Counted from the first letter of the stretch, positions 1 to 9,452 are shown. The stretch is DNA of 64,000 bases from Acidobacteriota bacterium (GCA_020439745.1 JAGQSC010000003.1:272301-336300), one strand, 5' to 3'. Notes: generated by a model not told the origin, from the letters alone. Numbers and translations: made by a program.

Positions 1-12
1 GGTCAGATTGCC

Positions 13-2100
13 ATGAGTGAAGCAGGTAAAACGAGAAATATAGGGATTTCCGCGCACATTGATAGTGGAAAGACAACTTTGACCGAGCGCGTTTTGTACT
101 ACGCCGGCAAAATTCATAAGATTGAGGAGGTTCGCGGCGGCGGTTCAGGCGCCACCATGGACCACATGGAGCTCGAGAAAGAGCGCGGTATCACCATCAC
201 CTCGGCTGCCACCTCTGTTTATTGGGCCGATCAAAAGATCAACATCATTGACACACCGGGCCACGTGGATTTCACCGTTGAGGTGGAACGTTCACTGCGC
301 GTTTTGGACGGAGCCATCCTGGTGCTTTGTTCCGTGGGTGGTGTTCAATCCCAGTCGATAACCGTGGACCGCCAAATGAAGCGCTACAAGGTACCCCGCC
401 TCGTATTCATTAATAAAATGGACCGCACGGGTGCTGATTACCAAAAAGGTATGCGCGAATTACGTGAAAAACTGAATTTGAATCCTGTGGCGATGCAGAT
501 CCCCATTGGCGCCGAAGACAAGTTTGAAGGTGTGATCGATTTGATCACCATGAAGGCCTATTACTTCGACGGTGATCGCGGCGAGACCGTCCGCGAAGAG
601 GCGATTCCCGCTGGCCTTGAAGCCGAAGCTCAAAAGCGACGCGAGCAAATGCTCGAAGGCTTGGCCGATTTTGACGATAGCCTTATGGAAATGGTTCTGG
701 AAGGAGAAGAACCTTCTGAAGACCTGATTCACCAAGCCGTCAAAGCAGGCGTGAACTCACTGGAGATGGTACCCGTCTTCATGGGTTCGGCTTTCAAAAA
801 CAAGGGTGTGCAGAAGTTGCTGGACGCCATCATCCGCTACCTACCCTCCCCAGAAGAAGCACTCAACTTGAGCGCTACCGATCTGGACACAGGTGGCAAA
901 GTTGAGCTTTTGCCCAAAGACGATATGCCCTTGTGCTGCATGGCGTTCAAGATCACCGACGAACAGTTTGGTCAGCTCACCTACACGCGCATCTACCAAG
1001 GGACCCTGAAAAAAGGCGAGTCCATTGTCAACACTCGAACCGGTAAGAAAGTACGTGTCGGGCGGCTGGTACGCATGCACGCCAATGACCGCGAGAACAT
1101 CGACACAGCCGGTGCAGGTGACATCATCGCCATGATCGGTGTGGACTGTGCCTCCGGTGACACGTTCTGCGACGAAGCCATCAACTACGCTTGCGAGTCG
1201 ATCTTCGTGCCCGAACCTGTTATTTCATTGGCCGTCATCCCCAAAGACAACGATTCCAGCACCAGAATGTCCAAAGCACTCAACCGCTTCATGAAAGAGG
1301 ATCCCACCTTCCGCGTGCGCATTGACGAGGAATCTGGTGAGACTCAGATTTCGGGCATGGGCGAGCTTCACTTGGAAGTTTATGTGGAACGCATGAAGCG
1401 CGAGTACAAAGCTGAAGTTGATGTGGGCGCACCCCAAGTCAACTACCGCGAGACGATTCAGGTGCCCGCTGCCTATGACTACACCCACAAGAAACAAACG
1501 GGTGGTTCGGGTCAATTCGGCCAGGTGGTGGGTTCCATCTTCCCATTGGGCGAAGAAGATGAAGGTAACTTCAAATTCGTCAACAACATCAAAGGCGGTT
1601 CCATCCCCACGGAATTCATTTCTGCTTGCGAAAAGGGTTTCAACGACGTCATGGACGAAGGTCCCTTGGCCGGTTACCCCATGGTTCGCATCGGCGTAAA
1701 CCTTGACGATGGTAAGTCTCACGAAGTGGACTCATCGGAGAATGCGTTCCGTACTGCGGCTCGCTTCGCCATGAAACAAGCCATTTCCAAAGCCAAGCCT
1801 GCCATCCTTGAACCCATCATGAAAGTGGACGTTGAAACCCCAGGCGAATACCAGGGCAGCGCGGTCGGATCCATATCTTCGCGGCGCGGCATCATCAACG
1901 GAATCGACTCACAGGCTGATGGTACGTGTATCATCATCGCGTCTGTTCCACTCTCCGAAATGTTTGGCTACTCTACTGAATTGCGCAGCTTAACAGCTGG
2001 CAAAGCAACCTTCACGATGGAATTCGAGAAGTACGAAGCCGCTCCGAGCAGCGTTCAGGAAAAAGTCATTGCCGACAGAGCCGCAAGCCGCAACAAATAA
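13..2100 (+). CDS. fusA: Translation elongation factor G
   Basis: GTPase that drives ribosomal translocation in the cytoplasm. The 695-residue product has the usual EF-G length. Visible motifs are the P-loop AHIDSGKTT near residue 14, the RGITI switch I element, the G3 motif DTPGHVDF, the G4 motif NKMD, and the domain IV/V segments GGSGQFG and [10 protein letters not shown]. The ATG at 13 sits just inside the window, so the promoter and any upstream str-operon partners are not visible. A strong hairpin terminator follows 30 bases after the stop, and the next gene starts beyond it, so fusA ends its transcript here. Nothing in the sequence suggests a fusidate-resistant or specialised paralogue, but organisms of this type often carry several EF-G genes, so it may not be the only copy. 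Confidence 0.97.
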   Translation: MSEAGKTRNIGISAHIDSGKTTLTERVLYYAGKIHKIEEVRGGGSGATMDHMELEKERGITITSAATSVYWADQKINIIDTPGHVDFTVEVERSLRVLDGAILVLCSVGGVQSQSITVDRQMKRYKVPRLVFINKMDRTGADYQKGMRELREKLNLNPVAMQIPIGAEDKFEGVIDLITMKAYYFDGDRGETVREEAIPAGLEAEAQKRREQMLEGLADFDDSLMEMVLEGEEPSEDLIHQAVKAGVNSLEMVPVFMGSAFKNKGVQKLLDAIIRYLPSPEEALNLSATDLDTGGKVELLPKDDMPLCCMAFKITDEQFGQLTYTRIYQGTLKKGESIVNTRTGKKVRVGRLVRMHANDRENIDTAGAGDIIAMIGVDCASGDTFCDEAINYACESIFVPEPVISLAVIPKDNDSSTRMSKALNRFMKEDPTFRVRIDEESGETQISGMGELHLEVYVERMKREYKAEVDVGAPQVNYRETIQVPAAYDYTHKKQTGGSGQFGQVVGSIFPLGEEDEGNFKFVNNIKGGSIPTEFISACEKGFNDVMDEGPLAGYPMVRIGVNLDDGKSHEVDSSENAFRTAARFAMKQAISKAKPAILEPIMKVDVETPGEYQGSAVGSISSRRGIINGIDSQADGTCIIIASVPLSEMFGYSTELRSLTAGKATFTMEFEKYEAAPSSVQEKVIADRAASRNK

Positions 2101-2133
2101 CCATATTTGTCCATTCATTGATTAAGATGGTTT

Positions 2134-2165
2134 GGGCTGTCCACGGACAGCCCTTTCTTTTTTTC
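2134..2165 (+). terminator. Rho-independent terminator after fusA
   Basis: Perfect 9-bp stem GGGCTGTCC/GGACAGCCC with a 2-base loop, followed by a T-rich tract. It lies between fusA and the adenosyltransferase start at 2178 and rules out the longer upstream start at 2118 for that gene. Confidence 0.9.
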
Positions 2166-2177
2166 TGGGAGTCCCTT

Positions 2178-2783
2178 ATGTCACACGAGTTCCGCGATCC
2201 CAAACTGGCCATCAATAAGGTCTATACCCGGCAAGGCGATGCGGGAGAGACACGTCTCGTGGGTGGACAGACCATTCACAAATCGCACATACGCCTGGAA
2301 ACCTATGGGACTGTGGACGAACTGAACGGTCATGTGGGTCTGGCTATCGAATTTGCGTGCAGTGAATTGGCCGAGCCTCATAAATCCCAACTGTCCACGT
2401 TGTTGCGCCGAATTCAACACGAGCTATTCAATCTAGGGTCGGTCTTGGCCACGCTTCCCGAAGATGTGGGTCCGCAACAGCCAAAAGTCACCACCTACGA
2501 CATTGAACGTTTAGAGCGCGAGATGGATGAGATGGGTGCTGCGCTCCCCCCACTTCGCTCTTTCGTTTTGCCCGGAGGTACCACTACCGGCGCTCAACTT
2601 CACGTCTGCCGAACCGTTTGCCGCCGAGCCGAACGACAGCTTGCTGCGTGGTCGCAACAAGACGATCCTCATGCGCTTGGCTACCTCAATCGGCTGAGTG
2701 ATGCCTTCTTCGTCTGGAGCCGATGGGTCACGCACACGTCGGGTCAACCAGAGGTGTTGTGGGATCCCAACGCGACTAGGTAG
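2178..2783 (+). CDS. Corrinoid (cob(I)alamin) adenosyltransferase, PduO type
   Basis: Transfers the adenosyl group of ATP to cob(I)alamin to make coenzyme B12. Near the N-terminus is the PduO-family signature KVYTRQGDAGETRLVGG, followed by YGTVDELNGHVG. The C-terminal part has RRAERQL and the LNRLSDAFFVWSRWV helix that builds the trimeric active site. The product is 201 residues, typical of stand-alone PduO enzymes. I chose the ATG at 2178 because the open frame upstream runs through the fusA terminator. No cobalamin genes are next to it, so it probably salvages corrinoid for an adenosylcobalamin enzyme encoded elsewhere. Confidence 0.93.
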   Translation: MSHEFRDPKLAINKVYTRQGDAGETRLVGGQTIHKSHIRLETYGTVDELNGHVGLAIEFACSELAEPHKSQLSTLLRRIQHELFNLGSVLATLPEDVGPQQPKVTTYDIERLEREMDEMGAALPPLRSFVLPGGTTTGAQLHVCRTVCRRAERQLAAWSQQDDPHALGYLNRLSDAFFVWSRWVTHTSGQPEVLWDPNATR

Positions 2784-3296
2784 TCATCTGCGAATGGGTG
2801 GAACGCCCCAAGTCATGGCCCGAAGCAATACAGCTGTTACCGCTACATGTGATCCAAATACCAACCACCAAATAAGCCAGGCAAGGTGTGCTTGCTCCTG
2901 ATGCCACATACCCAGCGCCACCTGCAACATCAATTGCAGACCCGTGAGCAACCCTGCCAGTGGAAGCCACCATACCCGGAATCGCGTCCAGACGCCCGTT
3001 GCTACTGCAAGGCAAAGCCAAAAATCCAGCATCATCGTTATCGACTTAATCAACCAAAGTAGCCATTCGAAGTGGGTCGTCATAACGACCCAACTAAAAG
3101 CCAAACCCAGTCCACATATGATGAAACTACGGAAAGTAGACAGTCGTCCGGCCCATCTGTTTATCAATGGCAATCGCACGCTCACCAAGATGGCAGCTAT
3201 GCCGAATCGGGCCCATATGTCGTCTAACGGCAAGAGGGCCCAATAGCTGACGGTCGCAAGACATGAGACGGATAGGCACCAGATCCATATAACCAC
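2784..3296 (-). CDS. Small polytopic membrane protein, unknown function
   Basis: I do not recognise the family. The product is strongly hydrophobic, with about five candidate membrane helices, for example around CLSVSCLATVSYWALL, SFIICGLGLAFSW, MMLDFWLCLAVATG and LAWLIWWLVFGSHVAVTAVLL. The open frame reaches 3443, but that overlaps the upstream gene by 148 bases. A GTG at 3296 shares its G with the upstream TAG stop (TAGTG), which suggests translational coupling and gives about 170 residues; a GTG at 3323 is an alternative. Neither has a good Shine-Dalgarno site. It follows the M1-like gene and suhB on the same strand and converges on the adenosyltransferase gene. Confidence 0.55.
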   Translation of the reverse strand: MVIWIWCLSVSCLATVSYWALLPLDDIWARFGIAAILVSVRLPLINRWAGRLSTFRSFIICGLGLAFSWVVMTTHFEWLLWLIKSITMMLDFWLCLAVATGVWTRFRVWWLPLAGLLTGLQLMLQVALGMWHQEQAHLAWLIWWLVFGSHVAVTAVLLRAMTWGVPPIRR

Positions 3297-4606
3297 TACA
3301 GCAGAAACCCCTGTCTGATCCACGTTTGCAGCCGGATTTGGTCTTTCTGCTGGAGATCCATTTTCCTTTGCAGTCCAACCTGCACAGGAACCGATATCGG
3401 TGAAGGGTCGGAAAAGCTGGAACTGATGCTTTGAATGGGCCACGTAGTGACCACCTCGCTTACACCTTCACTTGCAGCCATTCGAAGCGCATGCCATGAA
3501 CCTTCCACGTCCTGCATAAGTAGGAAAGCCTTGGGCTCAGCTCGATGCCATTCAATCGAATAGGTCCATTGATGACGGCTTTGGCTACGTAACCTGACCA
3601 CGGCCAATTCCGGGTCCACGCCACCATTCACAAAGCCAAGTACTTCGAGCCATTGACGTGCCGATTGCAGGTGTAATCTCCCTGACAAAGCACTCAGTCG
3701 CCATGATCTGATATGCTCCGCATTTATCATGTTTAGCACGGCACCGAACTGAGACACGCGCGTGGGCCGCTTGCCTCGGAAGTATTCGGCACAGCGTTTT
3801 TTGAAGCTGTTTTCTGATTCGAAGAACCAAGCGGTAAATGCATCGAGTTCACTGTCGTTGCAAGTGATTCCATAATCTGTCATGAGCGCCTCAACCAAAG
3901 CGCGTTGCACCGAGCCGTCCACCCACACAAGGCATCCCCGCGACTGATAGTCACCCGTTCGCACCACCACTCGAGACCTAAGCCAAGGCAGTCCCCTACT
4001 TTCGAAAGGTGCGAGGAGGCGAACCACATTTTGTGACGGGCCATCAAACGCGAGGGCGACACATGTCACATCATCTTCGCGAAAAACCGGTCCATCTTGG
4101 TTCATGGTGGTGTCAATCGGGGCTGATGGTGGCTGGGCAAAGCGAATTACAAACGAGGCAAAGGGAAACACCCTACCATCTCCGGCGGTGGGCGCCACAA
4201 TTCGTGGAAAAAAGGATGACAACCAAGGGCGAGATTGAAAACGGCCTAGTTCATAGTGAATATTGTATCGAAATGTAGCGATGTGACCTGAATACAGAGG
4301 CTTGGGAAGATCCAGTCGAAACAATTGGTTAGGCTGAACCTCTTGCCAAGGAGCGGGCACTTGATCCATGGAGGCCCCATCACAAGTCACGGGTTGTCTC
4401 AATTCACAACCGAACTCCTCAGCATCCATACGTAAGAAAAGGTAATCAATTGGCAATCCGGCCGCGTCCTGGTAAGTCCACCTCACCGTCACATCCAGAT
4501 CCATCACGCCCCTCATAGGGTCTTGATTCACGAGTACTTCATAATGCAAAAGACGCTGGGTTCTGGGCGACTCACACACGATTGACCACAGGCACAGCCA
4601 GATCAC
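3296..4606 (-). CDS. M1-aminopeptidase-like protein lacking the zinc motif
   Basis: The N-terminal half (about residues 20-200) resembles the beta-sandwich domain of M1-family aminopeptidases: an LLHYEVLV start, alternating strands, and a SGHIATFRYNIHYE segment. No HExxH zinc motif or GAMEN-like motif is present anywhere in the 436 residues, so it cannot be a normal M1 peptidase. The rest (about 200-436) is unassigned. A short hydrophobic N-terminus (IWLCLWSIVCES) may be a signal peptide. The GTG start at 4606 overlaps the suhB stop (GTGA), so the two are probably co-translated. The family assignment is by pattern only and is moderate; a degenerate scaffold or binding protein is the likeliest reading. 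Confidence 0.5.
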   Translation of the reverse strand: MIWLCLWSIVCESPRTQRLLHYEVLVNQDPMRGVMDLDVTVRWTYQDAAGLPIDYLFLRMDAEEFGCELRQPVTCDGASMDQVPAPWQEVQPNQLFRLDLPKPLYSGHIATFRYNIHYELGRFQSRPWLSSFFPRIVAPTAGDGRVFPFASFVIRFAQPPSAPIDTTMNQDGPVFREDDVTCVALAFDGPSQNVVRLLAPFESRGLPWLRSRVVVRTGDYQSRGCLVWVDGSVQRALVEALMTDYGITCNDSELDAFTAWFFESENSFKKRCAEYFRGKRPTRVSQFGAVLNMINAEHIRSWRLSALSGRLHLQSARQWLEVLGFVNGGVDPELAVVRLRSQSRHQWTYSIEWHRAEPKAFLLMQDVEGSWHALRMAASEGVSEVVTTWPIQSISSSFSDPSPISVPVQVGLQRKMDLQQKDQIRLQTWIRQGFLL

Positions 4607-5406
4607 GTCAACACCTGCTCAACAAAAGAGGCAAGCACATTGGGGTGAGCGGCTAGTACCTGCCCATCGTACAGATCAAAAGAGGTGCCATTCAATCGCG
4701 TGACCTGCGCACCCGCCTCGGCTGCGATCAGCCAGCCCGCTGCCATGTCCCAAGGCTTCAAACCATCTTCCCAGTAAATGTCCAAACGACCGGCAGCCAC
4801 ATAGGCCAGGTCAAGTGAGGCGGCCCCAAGGCGACGAAAACCACGGCAATGCATTAGCGCCTTTTTGACGCGCTCTAGCAAATGATCGAGCCGCTCACGG
4901 CGATCGTAGGGAAATCCCGACACACATAAACATTCGGCAAGTGAGAAGCGTAGTTTGGTCCCAATCGGTTGTCGATTGCAACGAGCCCCAAAACCCAAAT
5001 GCGCTTCAAAGAGCTCATCCTTCATGGGGTCAAAGACCCAACCAGAAACGATCTTGTGTTCATGCTGCAATCCTACCGAAACCGCAAAATGCGGCATGCC
5101 ATGAGCAAAATTGGTCGTGCCATCAAGTGGATCCACCACCCACGTATAAGCTGAAGAACCGCGCCGCGCACCGCTCTCTTCGGCGATCACGCTATCTTCA
5201 GGAAAATGGTTTGAAATGCGACCCATGATCAAGCGCTCTGCAGCCAAGTCCGCCGATGTCACCAAATCAATCGCCGACTTTTGTCTGATTTCCACAGACC
5301 CCTGAAAATGACGTTTCAGCAAGTCGCCCGCAGCGCGGACCATTCGTTCACCTTCAATGATCCGCTGGTCTAACAATCGACTTGTCCCCCATAAAAAAGT
5401 GGTCAT
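4603..5406 (-). CDS. suhB: Inositol monophosphatase family protein
   Basis: Magnesium-dependent phosphatase of the IMPase/SuhB family acting on inositol-1-phosphate or related sugar phosphates. Both hallmark motifs are present: WVVDPLDGTTNFAHG for metal binding and catalysis, and GLKPWDMAAGWLIAAEAGA near the C-terminus. EESG supplies the upstream Glu ligand. The length of 267 residues is normal. The ATG at 5406 has no clear ribosome-binding site; the ATG at 5343 (MVRAAGDLL) is preceded by an AAGGTG and is a reasonable alternative start. It is divergent from the hydrate-repair gene with only 27 bases between the starts, and it leads a coupled run with the two downstream genes. Confidence 0.93.
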   Translation of the reverse strand: MTTFLWGTSRLLDQRIIEGERMVRAAGDLLKRHFQGSVEIRQKSAIDLVTSADLAAERLIMGRISNHFPEDSVIAEESGARRGSSAYTWVVDPLDGTTNFAHGMPHFAVSVGLQHEHKIVSGWVFDPMKDELFEAHLGFGARCNRQPIGTKLRFSLAECLCVSGFPYDRRERLDHLLERVKKALMHCRGFRRLGAASLDLAYVAAGRLDIYWEDGLKPWDMAAGWLIAAEAGAQVTRLNGTSFDLYDGQVLAAHPNVLASFVEQVLT

Positions 5407-5433
5407 GATAGCATGGCATAGTCGGGAGGATTC

Positions 5434-6864
5434 GTGAAAGCAGTGGTCACCTCACAAGCCATGGCCCGAGCCGATCACCATACCATTCACCGGTTAGGTA
5501 TCCCTGGATCCGACCTGATGGAGCGAGCTGCCACAGCGTGCACCGATGTCCTGGCCCAACAGCTCAAACCAAACGATAAGGTCACCGTTTGCTGTGGACC
5601 CGGCAACAATGGCGGAGACGGTTTCGCTATAGCAAGGCAGCTTCATGAACAAAGTGTGGCCGTAAGCGTTATTAGTGTAGCCGCTGCGGATCGGATCAGG
5701 GGTGATGCTGCCAAACACTACCAAAGGCTGCTGCAATGCGGTTGTCCAGTCCAGCATATAAGCAGGGATTTCGAGCTAAGTTCCGATACCACCTGGATCG
5801 TGGACGCCTTGTTGGGGACCGGTTTGACATCGGCAGTACGCGAACCTTACGACTCAATCATCGCAGCGATCAACCAACATCCAGCCAGGGTGCTGGCGGT
5901 GGATCTCCCGTCGGGCTTGTGTGGGGACGATGGGGTCGTACGCGGATTATGCGTCCATGCAGATATCACCGTCACCTTTGAAGCCATGAAGTTCGCGCAC
6001 GTGATCACACCGGCAAGTCTCTTATGTGGTCAGGTGCACCTGTGCCCAATAGGAATCAGGTTTGATGAGACCCCGACCACGTACGCCGTATCGGCAAGTG
6101 ACTATCATCGTGCACCTAGAGCGGTCGACGGTCATAAGGGCAGTTTCGGAACGCTCGGAGTTTTGGGAGGGTTTGCGGGACTTGAGGGTGCGGCATCCTT
6201 GACTGCTCTAGCAGCGCTGCGATTTGGCGCAGGCAAGGTCCGCATACTCTGTGACCAACCGCAAAGTGCCAGATTCTCTCAACCATCAGTGATGACAGGT
6301 CACGTTCAAGACCTAGGTGATTACAGCGCCCTTGTGTTCGGGCCGGGACTCTCGCGCACACAACGGGCGCAAGAACTCACTGAAAAATTGGATCTGCCCG
6401 ACATTCCTGTGGTTTGGGACGCGGACGCCCTGTTCTTTCTAAATAGCAGAACCCGAAGCCTTGGCAGGGTTGCTGTGATCACGCCACATCCCGGTGAAGC
6501 AGCACACTTATTGGGTTGTAGCACCGCCGAAGTCCAGGCCGATCGGCTTTCAGCGTTACGAGATCTGCGAGATAGGTTCCCCCACTCCTTCGTGGTGCTT
6601 AAGGGATATCGGACCCTGGTTGCAACCCCGCATGGAGATACCTATGTCAACTTAACCGGTAATTCAGCTCTGGCAACCGCCGGAAGCGGGGATGTCTTGG
6701 CGGGCATGATTGGGGCGATGTTGGCGCAATCGGAATCACCCGATGATGCTGTATTGATGAGCATCATTCGGCATGGCATGGCTGCGGATCATTGGGTCAC
6801 CGCCCATCCCGACCACGCCATGATCGCCGAAGACATCATGAGCGATTTGACCCGTTTCACTTGA
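5434..6864 (+). CDS. nnr: Bifunctional NAD(P)H-hydrate epimerase / ADP-dependent dehydratase
   Basis: Repairs damaged NAD(P)H hydrates. The N-terminal domain (about 1-210) is the YjeF_N epimerase, with GPGNNGGDGFAIARQL and DALLGTGL. The C-terminal domain (about 225-476) is the ribokinase-like dehydratase, with GHKGSFGTLGVLGG, VITPHPGEAAHLL and TGNSALATAGSGDVLAG. The 476-residue length is normal for the fused enzyme. Translation starts at a GTG, with a good GGGAGGA site four bases upstream. It lies upstream of tsaE, the same neighbourhood seen in many bacteria (nnr-tsaE), but here a separate promoter candidate lies between them. Confidence 0.95.
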   Translation: MKAVVTSQAMARADHHTIHRLGIPGSDLMERAATACTDVLAQQLKPNDKVTVCCGPGNNGGDGFAIARQLHEQSVAVSVISVAAADRIRGDAAKHYQRLLQCGCPVQHISRDFELSSDTTWIVDALLGTGLTSAVREPYDSIIAAINQHPARVLAVDLPSGLCGDDGVVRGLCVHADITVTFEAMKFAHVITPASLLCGQVHLCPIGIRFDETPTTYAVSASDYHRAPRAVDGHKGSFGTLGVLGGFAGLEGAASLTALAALRFGAGKVRILCDQPQSARFSQPSVMTGHVQDLGDYSALVFGPGLSRTQRAQELTEKLDLPDIPVVWDADALFFLNSRTRSLGRVAVITPHPGEAAHLLGCSTAEVQADRLSALRDLRDRFPHSFVVLKGYRTLVATPHGDTYVNLTGNSALATAGSGDVLAGMIGAMLAQSESPDDAVLMSIIRHGMAADHWVTAHPDHAMIAEDIMSDLTRFT

Positions 6865-6869
6865 AGCAC

Positions 6870-6900
6870 TTGCATCCCTTTGGTCGTTTGGCCGTATAAT
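6870..6900 (+). promoter_or_regulatory. Candidate sigma-70-type promoter for tsaE operon
   Basis: A perfect TATAAT lies at 6895-6900, with a TTGCAT 19 bases upstream at 6870-6875. The spacer is long, so the -35 assignment is weak. A short inverted repeat GCTGCC/GGCAGC at 6908-6925 lies in the predicted leader just before tsaE. Confidence 0.45.
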
Positions 6901-6932
6901 GATGACGCTGCCTGAATCGGGCAGCTGGCATC

Positions 6933-7385
6933 ATGAATCCAGTTATTGAATCAACACTCATCAACACCATCAGCCATTCTCCAGACGAAACCGATGCATT
7001 CGCGGCGAAATTGGTCTCTCGAATTAAGGGAAAAGCACTTGTTTTGTTGCGTGGTGGACTCGGAAGTGGCAAGACGTCTTTTGTACGAGGCATGTGCAAA
7101 GCACTAGGAATGAGAGAGTTGTGGGAGGTTGATTCGCCGACGTTTACCATTGTCAACCATTACCCAGGCATGACGCATCTTGACTTATATCGCATGCATG
7201 ACGATATGGAAAAAGAGGGCCTGAATGTGGACGAGATTTTGGCCTCTGATGACATAGTCGCAGTGGAGTGGCCTGAAAAAATGGGTTCAATCTATTATGA
7301 CGGTCCTATCTATCTGGTTGAGATTGAGGCCGTTGCAAATCATGAAAACCAACGTGTCATCAAAATTTCGGAGCACTGGCTATGA
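6933..7385 (+). CDS. tsaE: tRNA threonylcarbamoyladenosine biosynthesis ATPase TsaE
   Basis: P-loop ATPase partner of TsaB-TsaD in forming the universal t6A37 tRNA modification. It has the Walker A motif GGLGSGKTSFVRG near residue 42, the SPTFTIVNHYPG segment and the HLDLYRM motif typical of the YjeE/TsaE family, and AVEWPEKM. At 150 residues it is a normal length. Its stop overlaps the start of the next gene, the histidine kinase (ATGA), so an essential tRNA-modification gene is translationally coupled to a signalling gene. Confidence 0.95.
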   Translation: MNPVIESTLINTISHSPDETDAFAAKLVSRIKGKALVLLRGGLGSGKTSFVRGMCKALGMRELWEVDSPTFTIVNHYPGMTHLDLYRMHDDMEKEGLNVDEILASDDIVAVEWPEKMGSIYYDGPIYLVEIEAVANHENQRVIKISEHWL

Positions 7386-8689
7386 CTTCGACCAGCCAGA
7401 AACCGCTGGTGTTGTACATCGATGGCAACGATTTTAACCAGCGATTGGTACGCAAGATTCTGGAACCTGAAGGATTTCTTGTGGAATCGGCAGGCGATGG
7501 GTTGCAGGGCATTAAGAAGGCGATCGATTTAGTTCCGGACCTCATGCTTCTGGAACTCAATCTGCCCTATGTCGATGGCTTGGGCGTGACCATGAAAGTA
7601 AAGTCCATGCCCAGCCTGGAACACATTCCAGTTGTGGCACTTACATCCAAGCGTGCTCGCGACGATCAGGAACGTGCACTAGCATCTGGATGTGATGGCA
7701 TCGTTGAAAAACCCATCGATGTCCATCGGTTTGCCGGTCGCATCAAAGAGCTTCTAGAGGGCCGTCGTGAGGGCCATCGAGCGATCAACAAGACTCAAAT
7801 GCTCCGCGACTTCAGCGCTTCGCTCGTAGATCAGTTACGGGAAAAGGTGGAGCAGTTGGAACAGGCGAACCGCGAACTCGCTGGTCGCAAAGCCGAAATC
7901 AAAGATGCCTATGAGCGCAGTCAAAAAGCTAACCTAGACTTGAAACGCATTAATAAACTGAAAGAGAACATCATAGCCATCACATCCCACGAATTGCGAA
8001 CCCCCCTGTCATTGGCAGTCGGTTATCTGGATGTGCTTAATAGAGGCATGGTAGGCACGGTTAACGAGGAGCAGCAGGAACTGCTGCGCGTTTCTTTGGA
8101 AGGTTTAGGACGTATCTCGAGCCTGATTGACCGAATTGGCGACCTCTCTCGCATTGAGAAAAAGAAGATCCCCTACGAATTCAAAGTGGTCGATCTCAAT
8201 CAAGTGTTTCACCGAGCCTACTCCGGCTACAAGATTTTCCTTCAACTGCGGGCTATCGACTTCCAACTTGAACTGTCCAAAGAACCGCTCTGGGTGCGAT
8301 GCGATGAGAACATGCTGGAACAGGTATTCGCGAATTTGCTGAAGAACGCCCTGTGCTACACACGTGATGGCGGGAAACTGACGGCCAAATCCTGGATTGA
8401 TAGCGGTCGCATACATTTTTCACTTCAAGACACTGGCATCGGCATGAGTGCCGAGGATCTGGATCAAATATTCGAAGATTTCTACCAGGTTCATGACCAC
8501 ACCTACCATAAGACAGGCACGTTCGAGTTCATGACCAGAGGCATAGGCGTGGGACTTACCTTCTGCAAAGGCATTCTCGAAGAGATGGGCGGTACAATTT
8601 GGGCCTCCAGCGATGGGCTGGACAAGGGCAGTACGTTCACCCTATATTTGCCACAAGTTGAGCAAAATGAATCTGTTGCAACAGCTTAA
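7382..8689 (+). CDS. Histidine kinase with N-terminal pseudo-receiver domain
   Basis: Domain order: receiver-like (about 9-120), coiled coil (about 145-195), HisKA with phospho-acceptor His in TSHELRTPLSLAVGYLD (about 202), and HATPase_c with the N box (FANLLKNALCY) and G boxes (DTGIGM, GIGVGLTFCK) to about 425. No membrane segment is visible, so it is cytosolic. The receiver-like domain has Glu58 (DLMLLELNLP) where the phosphorylated Asp should be, and only one of the two acidic-pocket residues (YIDGND); the conserved Thr and Lys (ALTS, EKP) remain. It is therefore probably not phosphorylated and may be fixed in an active-like state. The ATG overlaps the tsaE stop, and the downstream gene carries a normal receiver. 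Confidence 0.9.
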   Translation: MTSTSQKPLVLYIDGNDFNQRLVRKILEPEGFLVESAGDGLQGIKKAIDLVPDLMLLELNLPYVDGLGVTMKVKSMPSLEHIPVVALTSKRARDDQERALASGCDGIVEKPIDVHRFAGRIKELLEGRREGHRAINKTQMLRDFSASLVDQLREKVEQLEQANRELAGRKAEIKDAYERSQKANLDLKRINKLKENIIAITSHELRTPLSLAVGYLDVLNRGMVGTVNEEQQELLRVSLEGLGRISSLIDRIGDLSRIEKKKIPYEFKVVDLNQVFHRAYSGYKIFLQLRAIDFQLELSKEPLWVRCDENMLEQVFANLLKNALCYTRDGGKLTAKSWIDSGRIHFSLQDTGIGMSAEDLDQIFEDFYQVHDHTYHKTGTFEFMTRGIGVGLTFCKGILEEMGGTIWASSDGLDKGSTFTLYLPQVEQNESVATA

Positions 8690-9452
8690 AAACGCAGCGC
8701 GCATCTACCTGGACCAGGCTTACTCAACCAGCGTACCTGATCGGGTTTCGGCTCAATTCGAAGAGCTGAGTCAACTCGATCCAGAGACTGATCCCAGACA
8801 ATGGCCTGTACTGGAACATGAAAACAACATCTGGGCTTGGCGCTTGGGAAACCCAGCCTATCCGCATATGAAACTCGTTTTTAAGGACCTCAATGGTGGC
8901 ACCTGCTTTCTGGTCGATGCCCATGACACCCACTTCACACTACCCACTCATGTACCGGGTTCCGAGAAGTTAATTGCCGTTCGCGAGGCCAATGCCGCCA
9001 TTAAGAACCGAGTTGAGGCAGCTTGGTCCGCTGCGGGCCTGCCCGTGTTCTGCTACCTGAAACCGGTCGTCAAAAAGATGAACGGTCAGTTTCAAGGAGC
9101 TCGAGTTCTGGCCATTGACGACGAATCCAAAATCCTCGATCTGCTGGGAATCATTCTCCAGAACCTGGGATGCACGTTCGACCGCGCTGAAAGTGTCTCC
9201 CGTGCTCGGGAACTGATCGATGCCCATCCCGATCACGACCTCATTCTGTGCGACATCATGATGCCTGTGGAGTCCGGCTACGACTTTGTCGCTTGGTACC
9301 ATGACCGCGATCAGGACACACCCATCTATTACGTGACCGGATTGGGTGAAGAGCATATCAATCGCAAGGGCGTGGTGGATGTCATCCAGAAACCGTTTTC
9401 TGTGAAGGACATCGTGAACCTGTTGGAACATCATTGTTCGCAACAATTGTAA
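8667..9452 (+). CDS. Response regulator with uncharacterised N-terminal domain
   Basis: The C-terminal half (about residues 145-261) is a canonical receiver: AIDDES acidic pair, phospho-acceptor Asp in LILCDIMMP, conserved Thr in YVTGLG and Lys in QKPFS. The first 140 residues are an unrecognised globular domain (motifs LEHENNIWAWRLGNPAYPHMK, HFTLPTHVPG) with no DNA-binding signature. Putting the receiver last and an effector-like domain first is unusual. The start at 8667 lies inside the end of the kinase gene (23-base overlap), so the two are coupled and this is the likely phosphate partner of that kinase. Longer starts in frame fall deeper inside the kinase and are less likely. Confidence 0.85.
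   Translation: MNLLQQLKNAARIYLDQAYSTSVPDRVSAQFEELSQLDPETDPRQWPVLEHENNIWAWRLGNPAYPHMKLVFKDLNGGTCFLVDAHDTHFTLPTHVPGSEKLIAVREANAAIKNRVEAAWSAAGLPVFCYLKPVVKKMNGQFQGARVLAIDDESKILDLLGIILQNLGCTFDRAESVSRARELIDAHPDHDLILCDIMMPVESGYDFVAWYHDRDQDTPIYYVTGLGEEHINRKGVVDVIQKPFSVKDIVNLLEHHCSQQL

Noticed and set aside
1225..1722. 165-residue frame antisense to fusA
   Set aside because: Shadow of the fusA coding frame; no start signals.
2118..2177. Longer N-terminus for the adenosyltransferase
   Set aside because: It would be translated from the fusA terminator hairpin.
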